Shown here piece by piece: positions 13,363 through 31,400 of a stretch of DNA of 64,000 nt. Source of the stretch: Toxoplasma gondii ME49. Taxonomy: Eukaryota; Apicomplexa; Conoidasida; Eucoccidiorida; Sarcocystidae. The stretch is taken from NCBI RefSeq assembly GCF_000006565.2, contig NC_031474.1, forward strand, positions 930,001 through 994,000, read 5' to 3'. Positions within the stretch are counted from its first letter, which is position 1. Every line of letters starts with the position of its first letter. The translations under genes were made by a program, and so were the position numbers. Under the pieces are notes generated by a model. It had not been told where the DNA came from. It saw only the letters and a list, made by a program, of their open reading frames with translations, and made no database searches.

Positions 13363-13560
13363 GGAAGAAAAGAGAAGAAAGAGAGAAAAGAGGAGAGAGT
13401 GAAGAGGAACGAAAAGAGATGAGAGCATATAGAGAGAAGAGAGAAGAAAAAGGAGAAAGAAGAGAGAAAGAAGGAAGGAGAAAGAAGAATGGATGGAGCT
13501 CGAAGAAAGGAGAGACAGAGAAGAAGAACGGCAAGAGAGAAGAAGAAAGAACGAAGAGAC
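13363..13560. repeat. Purine-rich (GAAGA) low-complexity tract
   Basis: About 200 bases of almost pure A and G on the plus strand, built from GAAGA, GAGAGA and GAAAAG units. Strand asymmetry of this kind is typical of polypyrimidine-type UTR or intron sequence on the opposite strand, here the 3' flank of the minus-strand gene. Confidence 0.85.
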
Positions 13561-14414
13561 CTCGGCGCTTCTTTGCTTGAAGACGAATTGAACAAACGAA
13601 ATGGGCCTGGCGAAACGCGGTTCTGAACAGAACGAGTTTCCTCCACAACAACAAATCCTCATTTTCTCTCCCCTACATCCTGTCCCCACCGAATATGTTC
13701 GTTTTTCCCCCTCCTCTAATTCCCGGATGCTCTTGTCTCGTTGCTTCTCCTTTCCTCGACTCGCGGCTTTTGCTGGTCTCTTCGCCTTCCAGGTCGACGT
13801 TTTGTTGTAGCTTTCGCCGTGTCGTTCCGTTCCTGCTCTCTCTGTGAAGGGAGTTCTGCGCTCTGTGCAGAAGCCGCGGTCACTCGTCACTTGCCAGGGC
13901 TCCGTCCAGGCTTCTCCGCCTTCGTGGTTGTCTCTTTCTGCAACTCTAAAGAGAGACGCCGTACATCAGCTTCAAGAAGGAGGCGCACGCTTCGGTCGCG
14001 ACTGCGCCTGTGTCCGGATCGACTTTGGTGCCATTCTTCGTGTACTCATAAACATTGCCTTTCCCCGGAAACAACAGACGTTCTGCGTTCAGCGGCAAGC
14101 GGTGGAGGTGGAAGCTGAAAAGAACGGTGTCGGGGAAAACAGAACGCTCAAAGAAGCAGATTCACATCTCTCTACACCTGCGTATGGAAGCGGTAGCACC
14201 CAGACGAATCGACACGACAGCATACGAGATTTGAAAGGAAAAAAAATCCGATCCCACAAACTCTTGTTCACGGCAAGCAAAGCAGCGTCCAATACCTGTT
14301 GATCAAAGGTTCCTCAATCTATGTATATATCTATATATATATATATATATACATATAGATATTGATATATCGACACACAGAAACGCACATAACTATGCGC
14401 TGCGTGTCACACAT

Positions 14415-14448
14415 AGATATATATATATATATATATATATATGTAAGC

Positions 14449-14478
<30 letters not shown>
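14415..14478. repeat. Duplicated (TA)n tract with GTAAGC junction
   Basis: Two TA runs, each followed by TATATGTAAGC, arranged head to tail. It looks like a local tandem duplication of a microsatellite plus about 10 flanking bases. It lies just beyond the minus-strand stop codon at 14544. Confidence 0.9.
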
Positions 14479-14480
<2 letters not shown>

Positions 14481-14543
14481 AGCGTGAACTTATTAGATTT
14501 TGTCCGTTCCCGGGGATCCGGTTTTGCGCATAGCTCTTCTCAG

Positions 14544-15110
14544 TTAGAGAGTGTACCGGTTCCAGTAGGAAGATTTGGGGGGATGGAAGAGAAGCAGGTC
14601 GAGAGAGATGCCAGCCATCATGGCGAGGAAAAGAAAAACTCGCAACGACGAGCACCCCTGCTTGAAGTCGAGGTAGTTCAGTGTCGGAACGGAGAAGAGG
14701 CGGCAGACGTAGCGCGCCTCCTCGCGCAGCTGACACACAGAGCGGACATCAGGAAGCGCTCCCCTGTAGGGTGACGAAAAGCATTTGAGTGCAGTGAAGG
14801 ACGTCGGCAGGGACCAGATGCATCATGTGTGAATGGAGGAACAGCGGAGAAAGGCGGCAAAAAAGGACGACGCAGAAGCAGCAAGGAAATGCAGGCGAAA
14901 AGACGCCGACAGTGACTAGCAGCAATCTCTCACAAGCGCAGCCACAGACGTAAGGAGAGACAAGTGAGCGCATTAGCATGCATGAGTCCCTCTTAAGTGC
15001 AGGTCAAAGAAACTACAGAAAAGAACGCAAAGCAGCAACGAAGCGCATACAAGCAGTGGACCTGCGGCGGCAGATATTCTCGCACTCAATACACTTATAT
15101 TCACACACAG

Positions 15111-15149
<39 letters not shown>

Positions 15150-15312
15150 GCCTACACTTCCTCCAATACATGAGTAAAGGCGTTTGTACACGCATGTGCA
15201 AAGGCAAGATATGAAAGCTTGCTCCGTCCCACAAAGGCATACAGACACAAAAAGATTCAAAGATTGCAACCAGCACAGAATGTGGAACTCCACCTTACAT
15301 ATACATATACGC

Positions 15313-15352
<40 letters not shown>

Positions 15353-15669
15353 GTATACGAGCGTAGCTGTTGTGCCTCCGTTCCTACATTGATGCTTTTG
15401 GGGTCCAGGATATCAAATTGAGGTCCAGTTGCCCTGTTGCCGAGGAAGCGTGTCTGTATGGAAAGGCAGGAGGGGGAGGCCGCTGGGTTTCTAGTGAGGA
15501 TGCTGCATCGTGAGAAAGGACCTGCGCCTGCGAACGAGAAAGGCGCTCCCGAAGTGAGAGAGACGGCGCTGGGGCAGGCGAGACGGCCAGAAAGGAATCG
15601 ACGCGAGACGAGTTGAGCGCGGGTGGCGGCCGGCGGGGAGGCCATCGCCGCGAGACCGGAAAAAGCCAT
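14544..15669 (-). CDS. Small predicted mitochondrial inner-membrane protein, unknown function
   Basis: Two exons on the minus strand, 15669-15388 and 14729-14544, join in frame to give 155 aa. The N-terminus (MAFSGLAAMASPPAATRAQL, then VSRRFLSG) is rich in Arg, Ala and Ser without acidic residues, as in a mitochondrial presequence. Exon 2 holds one clear hydrophobic segment (FLFLAMMAGISLDLLLF) followed by a short polar tail ending NRYTL. Size, presequence and single membrane span fit a lineage-specific accessory subunit of a respiratory complex or ATP synthase. I vaguely recall complex II as a possibility, but this is unverified. The exon 1 donor (AAT|GTAGGA) is weak, and reading a few codons further to another donor would break the frame with exon 2. 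The gene is divergent from DLDH. Confidence 0.65.
15115..15147. repeat. (TA)n microsatellite in intron of the small mitochondrial gene
   Basis: A pure TA run within the single intron (14730-15387) of the minus-strand gene. Confidence 0.9.
15313..15352. repeat. (TA)n-(GA)n microsatellite
   Basis: A TA run joined directly to a GA run, just inside the 5' end of the same intron. Confidence 0.9.
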
Positions 15670-23655
<7,986 letters not shown>

Positions 23656-24478
23656 GTTGCGCGAGAACGAACCGTTTCTGGAGACAACAGAATGCTTCCA
23701 AGGCACAACGATTGCTCGGAACGCGCGAAGATCTCCAAGGCGTCCCTGCTTTTCGAAGGACACCACGCGCTTCAGAAGCGCCGGACCACGACAGGAAGAC
23801 GCTGCGACGTTCATCGCGCGTGCTCACCCGAGAAAGTGGAGAGAGAAAGGCATGTCAAAAAGCCGAGAAGATGCCGAGGCAGGAGACCCAGAAAGGGCAG
23901 GAGAGTCGACGAAGAACGGGGAAACCGGCGCTTGCCCGTCGACGCGCAATCGTGCTTTAACGACGAAGACCGCGCGCGCAAAGACAGGTGACTGGCGGGT
24001 GAGAGGAAACAGAAGCCAAACAGAAGCTCGTGGAAGGAAGAGACAGCGGAGTGAGGCGAGAGGCGCGAATCGATTTTTCAGCTCTTGTGGAAGAACCGAC
24101 AGCGAAGGCAGAGCGTCTTCGCTCGAAACGAAGGCCAGGCGCACCTTCTCAAGGCCGTCGTCAACGTGTCTCTCTCGACTTGTCCCTTCTTCTCGCGCCG
24201 TCGTTCGATGAGCCAGTCCTCGACGGTGTCTCAGCGACGACCAGGCAAACTCTGCAGGGAGGACGAGAGAAACAGAAGACACAGAAGAGAGGAGACAGCG
24301 CACAGAGAAAAGACGGCGAAGAGGGTGCGCTGGCGCAAAGAGAGACGCCACTTCGTAGGCTTGTGGAAACATCACTTGTCTGACATCCTTGTTTTGAAGA
24401 GCACGGTTCCGGGGGTCTTTCGCTGGCGAGCTGAGATACCCGTGAAAAGTACAAAACAGAGACATTGCAGTCGGGCGG
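23656..24478. other. DLDH 3' flank, no gene seen
   Basis: About 820 bases following the DLDH stop codon. Several frames stay open on both strands because the sequence is GC-rich and poor in stop codons (for instance minus 23824-24465), but none shows motifs, a signal or splice-phase support. It most likely contains the DLDH 3' UTR. Confidence 0.5.
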
Positions 24479-26219
24479 ATGCCTCAATCGAGCTTTCCAC
24501 CCAGGCTCGAAGTGCTGCAGCTCTCAGTTGCCCGAATCATTGCCGAAAAGGTATTCTTCGCTTTGACTATCGCAGAAGAGCGACAGTGAAGCTTCTGGTC
24601 ACCTCTGGAACCTGCTTGTTCATGTCTCCGCATGCGTCTGAAATCGTGACTTTTACGCACCCTCTCCGTCTCCCTTTTGTTCTCGTTTTCCCGCGGTAGC
24701 TGCTCTTCGCCTTTTCAGCGTCTCCGCGTCAGCCTGTCGGGCAGGCGACGGAGTCTCAGGCCTTTTCGCCGTTGCACGCGGGAGGAAGAAAAGAAGAGAG
24801 AAAACGAGTATAGGGAAGAAGAGAGAGAAGCTCAAAAGAAGGCGTACTCCCCGCGCGTCGTGTGTGTCTGCGGGTGGAACGGCAGTTACAGCGGTTCATG
24901 CAATTTCTTGAGAGACAAAGACCGCGTTTGTAGATGTCATTGTTCGCCAAGAGGCCGCGGCAAGACGTTCCCATTGAGGCACTGCTGTGAAAAATTATTC
25001 TGTTCTACCCCCCTAGAAGGTTCGTCCTGACATCCGAGACTGTGGCCGACGGTGACTCTAAGACACACGCACCTCGGATACTCATGTCCAGATTACACAT
25101 GCATATAGAGAGTGAAAACTTGATTTTTATACAGATAGATATACATAGGCAGATGAATAGGTGTGCATGCAGAGCACAGAAATGAGTTTATTTTTATACA
25201 TAGACTGCACCGCTGTAGAGTGTGAAAGAACTGATGTGAAAAACATGTACAGGATATATATATATATATATATATATATGCCTATGTGAATGGAGAAAGG
25301 GGAGGTTGAAAAACCTATTGAGGTTGCCATGTGGCTGTGCGTATATTGCCAGTTTCATACTCCCGAGGGGAGCACGAGGTGCTTGCACCGTGTTAGCGCT
25401 AGGCAGCTTCGCTTATGAAAGCGTTTACAGTCATCCGGAAGCAGACAAAGCAAGAGACGATTTGCGTTCAGCGTCCTGTTTTAGAATTCGAATTTCCGAT
25501 ACTTTTTATTCAAGTTATGGACTTTGATCTGAGTAAATCTGTAATGAACGTCCTACGTGTAAACGGTAAACTCAGAATTCCCAATAAAAAACTTGAGTTT
25601 GTAATAAAAACATAAGACACTGTGTCACTAGCAAAAGAGCCCACGTTCACGCAGGAAGAAATATCCACATCTCAGGACAGCCGCGGAGGGACTTTCCGTA
25701 ACGATGAAAAAATATGTATGCCATTCCAGTTTCAGTTCGCCGAGTATTCTGACAGGCACCCTTCGTCCATTCTTATCCATGCATGTATATGTATATATAC
25801 ATATATATAGGAAGAAAGAAGAATTGGTTTAGTTGCTACGCTCGGATACGACCTGAAAATGAGTTTCACCTTTCTTATCCGAGACCGGAAGTCTTCTACC
25901 TTTCTTTTTATTTCCTCGCAGATCTTCGTCGCTCTGCAGAGGACGCAGAGCACGGGACTGTTAAACGCGTCCTACAGACGGACGTTCCACCGATCCCTCG
26001 GGCACACACTTCAGATGCCTTCGGGGTCCAGTCTGAGTCCCTGCTCTTCAGGCGACATGAGTAGGTCCGCTGCCATGCTGAGGCAGGCGTCGTGCTGTTT
26101 CGGCATTCTTGGCTTTTTCCAGATCCCCGCCGGAGGCAGACGTTTTCCCCGTTCTCAAATGCCGAAGGCGACCAGACGCGTTTCTTCAGTGGAGCACCGA
26201 ACCTCTCCCCCCGAAATGA
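24479..26219 (+). CDS. Possible small gene of unknown function, model incomplete
   Basis: The best supported part is a pair of exons, 25922-26060 and 26123-26219, which join in frame (FRRHE to SPPEADVF) and end at a TGA, giving about 78 residues with a charged, non-repetitive composition. The exon acceptors follow good pyrimidine tracts. Upstream, an ATG at 24479 opens a 24-codon frame ending AEK at a GT donor (24551), but I could not link it to the later exons with a consistent phase. The encoded peptide matches no family I know. A different frame through the last exon also stays open to a stop, so even the tail is uncertain. It lies between the DLDH 3' end and the ATG4 3' end. Confidence 0.3.
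25254..25279. repeat. (TA)n microsatellite
   Basis: A pure TA run in the middle of the uncertain 24.5-26.2 kb gene candidate, probably intronic. Confidence 0.95.
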
Positions 26220-27521
26220 ATTCCATGAATTCTTCACCGACAATCGCGTGCTCGACGTGCTCTAACATCCTTGATTGCATTCTCTCAGTCTCCCTCTGCT
26301 TCTTCTTTTTCCTCTTCGTCTTCTTCATCTTCTCCTTCTTCGTCTCTCTCTTCCTCTCTTCCACCCTCGGATTCTTATATCATGCGGTGAACTCTGGACT
26401 GTCCATCCCGTTTTCAGCTCTGCATGAGGTGCGTGCGGTGGAATGCACGCTGACTGCAAGTGAAAACGGTTTACTTCTTTCCACGTTTTTCCTTTTCTCA
26501 GTGCTTCTGTAATTCTACTTTATAGCCTCCGTTCGACGTCAGACGAATAGTGAATGCTCGCGGAGCCGACTCTGTCTCTCACGTGTGTGTCTGCGCACAA
26601 GGGCCGTAAGCTGAAGCGTTCGAGTGTTTCTGCAGTTGGCGAGAGCTTCGTGTTCGGGCGGAAGCGGTGACTATCTCGCGCCCCTCTCGCTCCTCTGGTC
26701 CCGTTGTCTCTCGTGCCTTCCACGTTCTGGCGCTCCGGTGACGAAACACGAAAGCAGATCCCCAGTGCACTAGAGAAGCACGCGACAAACAAGCAAACGT
26801 CGAGGCGCAAACGAGAAGGGCACTTGCACCGGACTCGCAGAAAAAGCTGGCCGACAATGCCTCACAGAAAAAACGCAGAAACAGCTTCAAGAAGCGCGAA
26901 AGAGCCGAGGAAGGGTCGCCAGAGGACCGCCCGGCCCACGCCAGGGGCGCGCGTCAGGTGTACGTACACCCCGCCTGGAGGCAACTATTCCCTCCATATA
27001 CACATTCACATCCTCACATTCAGAAGAAAACACAGACCTGGAGCGGCCGGCGCGCCGCATCGATGCTTTACGGAAAAAGAAAGCAAAGTCGGAAAACCGA
27101 AATCGCCAAAAGGCGGCAGAAAATGTGAAAACCAACTCTGCCGTCTCCTGTGACGCCTTCGCGCCCGGCTGCCAACAGGGCGCCGAGTGTACGTACACCC
27201 CAGAGACTGCACCCCGACGACGGCAGAGAAGAGGTAAATCGGCCCGGAACGGAAGCGAGCTTTTCTTGGTGTGAAAAGAAAAGTCGAGACGTGCTCGGAA
27301 AAATAAAAAATCAGAAAGTTTCAGAAAACGAAAAAGCTTCACGGAAACGACCGAACCGCGGGACATTCGAAACGCTACACATCCGAGCTCACAACACTGT
27401 CACCCGCCTCCCTCACAATATAAATACACGCAAACACTATATATACATAAACATATGTATAGCGTATTCGTATGCTTACATATATACAAGCGTTTACATG
27501 GAATAAGACATACGCATGCAA

Positions 27522-27541
27522 ATATATATATATATATATAC
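27522..27541. repeat. (TA)n microsatellite
   Basis: A pure TA run in the convergent intergenic region. Confidence 0.9.
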
Positions 27542-28236
27542 CAAATTAACTATATGCATGTTTGTATGTATAGATATATATATTTATTTATATGCGCATT
27601 TATGCGTCAAGAAAGAGACCACCTTCGTGGAGTTTTTCGTGTTGTCTTCTTAGCGATTTTCAGAGGGGCCTCGATTTGCGTCTGACGCGGAACTCCGAGC
27701 GTCGCGGCGGAGGCCGTCAGGTTCGTTCCGTTCGATTCGCCAGCGAAGCAATAAAGAAGACGTGATCAACCGAAAGTCGCAGAAAGGAGCTCAGAGAGAG
27801 AGAAGCTAGCAGAGACACCAGCAGTTGCCTCGTTCGCTGCACGTAGCATCCACGGCAGCGGCGCCGCCCGTCATCTGCATGCGCACATAAGCAAATCGAA
27901 GCAACGCCTGGAAAGCGTCTTCACAGAAATCAGTGGACCTTGGGGGCGCGCGCAGCTGACGGCGTCACACATACAGAGCGAAATGCGTTCCACAGGAAAG
28001 GAGGAAAGAGGAGCTGGATGCAAACACAGATCGCATCTGCCGCTCGAGTGCCGCGCAGAGTTGCATGCGCTGTCTCGAAACAAACGAAACGTCTCGTGTA
28101 CGGAGAGTTCCCCACACTCATACAAAACGTACTTCACTACACAGAACCCAACTGATCTGCCTTCATAAAGCGTACCATTCACATATGTGCATATATATAG
28201 ATAGATAGATATAAGACACGTATACAGATACGCAAG

Positions 28237-28239
<3 letters not shown>

Positions 28240-28268
<29 letters not shown>
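28240..28268. repeat. (TA)n microsatellite
   Basis: A TA run about 150 bases beyond the ATG4 stop codon, probably within its 3' UTR. Confidence 0.95.
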
Positions 28269-28277
<9 letters not shown>

Positions 28278-28416
28278 GGTATGTATATACGTGTGGGGCA
28301 AAAAAATAACGCATCCGGATTTCTTAAATGATCCGACATTTGAATGCATGTGAAGCATCGAATATCGTGCTCAGTCTCATTTTAGAAGAGAAGAATACTC
28401 GACGTGACTCACCACC

Positions 28417-31400
28417 TTACCGGTCTGTGCCGCTCTCCACTTCTGCAGCAACATAAGCACCGTCCCTCGCTCGCGTCGCCTCTCCGCCACGACAGTCAAA
28501 ACTTTCTGAAATTTCCGACTCTCCTTCGTCACACTCTTCTTGGATCAGCCGAACCTCGACGTCGTTCCGATCCCCGTTCGCTCTAGTTCCCTCTTTGCTT
28601 CTGCCTGTTCCTCTGCCTTCCACCTCCATCTCCTCCTCTTTCTCCTCCTCTTTCTCTTCCCCTGTCGCCTTCTGTCTCTCCTCCTCTTTCTCCTCCCGTG
28701 TCTCCTGTCTCTCCTCCCCTATCGCCTGCCTTGTCTCCGTCTGTCTCTCCTTCGCTTTCTCCTCGCCTGTCTCTTCCTCGTCGTTTGTCCCCTCGACTTC
28801 TGCTTCTGTTCCCCACATCCGTTCCACTCCCTGTCCCTGATCAAACTCGCCATAGCAGAACGTAACTATTGTCTCTTCTTCACGATCACGACTGTGTTCC
28901 GAGTTGGCGTCCAGCGCGGCCTGAGATACGTCGATACACAGTTGCGCCCTCGGACTTTCGTCCCTCTCTCCGTTCTTCTCCTCAACCATGTCACAGCTGC
29001 AAACAAGAGCTCCTCCCTTCCTCTCCCGACCGTTCACACAAGCCTCCCCTCCTGCGTTCCTCTCTTCCTCTCTCTGTTGATCACCGTCGCCTGAATCCCT
29101 TGCGTCTCCAGAATTGACGCCGACTGCCAGGCGCGAGTCGTCTCTGAAAGGAGACAGTTCTGACAGGGCAACTAGACGTTGCTGCTCGCTTTCACCTCTC
29201 ACCCTCCCAGATCCGGGTGTCTCTGCAGCGCCTTCCACGCTCTGGTCGCGCGTCTTCTCTCTCCCCAGTGCCGCGTCTTCCTCATCTATTTCTCGGTGGA
29301 CGCCCGCGGCCTCCTCCGTCGCCGTTGGCGGCTGCGCGCGAGATTCCGCAACGGACGTATCGACGCAGGAGCGCGCTGAGAACGACCTCCTGGAAGAGGA
29401 CGAGAACGCGAAAGCCGAGAGAGAGGAAGACGCAGCGAAGGCTTGAGGTCCTTCTCCACAACCTCGACGCGGAAGCGACGAAGCGGGCGTTGCCTGTGTT
29501 GGACATTTTTCTTCATCTCCACTCTCACCCGCGTCCCCCGGTGTCTCAGCCTCTTCTCCGTCGTCGACTGGATCGTCCTTCGGATCCACGTCGTCGTCGC
29601 GTCCGCCGACTGTAGCGTCTTCCAGGTCGTTTTTGGCTTGTCCTTCTGTTCGTGTTCCGCCTGTCTTCACGAACTCTCCTCTCGCGCCTCTCGTCGCCTC
29701 GCCAACTTTCGCCGTCGAGCCTTGCTGTGCATGCGCGCTGCGCTGGCGAGCTTCGAGTTCGTCCGACCTGTGTGGCGCTGCTTGGGGGCTGCTGTCCTGC
29801 GCGCCTTGGCTTTCCCCGAAGTAGAGACCTTCCTCGACTTCCTCCATCTGCAGCACATCGTCGAGGTCGAGCGGGGAGAACGGCCGCCGTCTCTCCACCA
29901 CTTGCAGCATGGAAAACGAGTCGACCTCTTCCAGTTTCTTCAGCGCAGCCGCCAAGCCCAACAGTTGACGTTCGTTCCGCACAAAGAACGCGACGGCGAG
30001 GGATGGATTGAGCGCCGCCACATCGGAAACCTTCCAGCACGACCCCGCAAAAAACGAAGGCGTCGCCGCAGGGAGCTGAAGCGCAGGCGGCTGCAGAACG
30101 AAGCGAACATCGCGACACAACGACTGTCAAAAGAAACAAAGAAGGGCATCTCTCGCAGCGACGCACAGCCAACGCAGAGAAACGCCTTCATCTCTCGAAG
30201 ACACAACCACACCTCTCCCTCGCGACGCCGGGTCACGAACGACGACTCACAAGGCAGAGATATACGCAAGTGACAGATATCACAGACAAATGCAGATGCA
30301 GTCACGCGTCGACACAGACAACCCCCAAAACGCAGGCATACCAGAGAACGATATCGTAAAGAGAGATCTGCAGGCATAGCCGGCGGGACAGACACGCAGG
30401 CAACGCGAACCGCTTCGTGCTCGACTTGTCCGCGAATGCAGAAGGCAATCCAAAAACGCCTTCCCCACCCGACCGCATGTTGGCTTTCCAAATCCACGCC
30501 CAGAACCGCGCATACCACGGCGCTCACCTGAATGCCTGAGTGAGGATCGAGATACAGCAGCGCCTTCTGCTGGGTGCCTATGCAGTAGAAGGCCTGCTGG
30601 CCTCGGCCAGCGACCATCCCGAGGGACCACGGGAGTTCCAGGTAGGCCAACAGCGAGTGTACGTACACCGGATTGATCTTCTCGCCGCTGCAGAGCGTGA
30701 GTGGGAAGAGCAAGAGACAGCCACGGCGCCAGGGAACGTCGGCACACGAGTCATCGCGCAGGCAATCCACAGCAGCTCCGTCCGGTGTTTCGTCGATTTG
30801 CTCGTCCGGTGTTTCGCCTGTCTCACCAGAATCTTCCTCTCGATTCCGAGTCTTTCTGGACGCCCCTGAGGCGTCGGCAGATGCAGCCAACGCGACTGAA
30901 GGCGCTTCCGCCTCCTCGTCCTTCGCGTCTGTGTCTTTCTCGTCTACGAGGGAAGGCGCGCGAAACTCTTCCCCGCCGCGTACGCTGGTTGCCTCTGCTG
31001 CAGGCACTGTCGCGGCCTTTTCATAAGCTTCTGCATGCAAATCCCTCCACCTGTTCCGGGCCTCTGGCTTTACACACGTATGCACTGCCTTTGCTTTGGC
31101 TCCTGTTGCATCAGTTTCTCTGTCTCCGTCTGAGTTTCCTCGTCTCTCCTTTCTCCTCTCTCGCCACCCGTCAGTCTCCTCTCCTTCCTCGATACTCGGT
31201 TGTTCACTGCATTCATTTGGACCAAATGCAAGTGGATCGCATTCATTTGGACCAAATGCATGTGCATCGCATGCGATTGGAGCGCATGCACTAGGGCGAC
31301 CCGCCTCGCGGCCGCCGACCCCGCTGCTCCGGTGCGAGTCTCTCTGGGAGCTGGAGCAGACGCAGACATACTCACCCAAGGGCCTTCGGGCTTCTCTTCG

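Larger units (their letters stand above)
11549..14543. other. Convergent 3' region between metacaspase and the minus-strand mitochondrial gene
   Basis: Three kilobases between two genes that converge. I see no phased exon series. The region holds TA tracts at 12394-12414, 13187-13210, 14331-14352 and 14415-14478, and a 200-base purine-rich block at about 13363-13560. Open frames through the purine block are compositional artefacts. It probably holds both 3' UTRs. Confidence 0.5.
26220..28416. other. Convergent 3' region upstream of the ATG4 stop codon, no gene assigned
   Basis: It contains a pyrimidine-rich block (26270-26360), two copies of the 12-base palindrome GTGTACGTACAC (26958-26969 and 27187-27198), and TA tracts at 27522-27541 and 28240-28268. 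A minus-strand open frame at 26887-27366 covers both palindromes but has no recognisable domain. The region could hold an extra 3' exon of ATG4 if the terminal TAA, which overlaps a GTAAGG donor-like site, is spliced out. Confidence 0.45.

Noticed and set aside
13129..13890. 253-codon minus-strand frame across the purine tract
   Set aside because: Driven by the polypyrimidine composition (Ser/Phe/Leu runs) plus a translated TA microsatellite. No start context, splice support or domain.
23824..24465. 213-codon minus-strand frame after DLDH
   Set aside because: Overlaps open frames on the plus strand in the DLDH 3' flank, no motif, and the region behaves like stop-poor GC-rich UTR.
25480..25620. 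AT-rich stretch considered as a nuclear copy of mitochondrial DNA
   Set aside because: Toxoplasma nuclear genomes carry many mitochondrial fragments, but I cannot recognise any cytochrome b, cox1 or cox3 coding block in this stretch or elsewhere in the window.
29443..30273. Plus-strand 276-codon open frame and other plus-strand frames through 28.5-40 kb
   Set aside because: They are antisense shadows of the ATG4 exons, whose minus-strand frames carry the conserved peptidase motifs.
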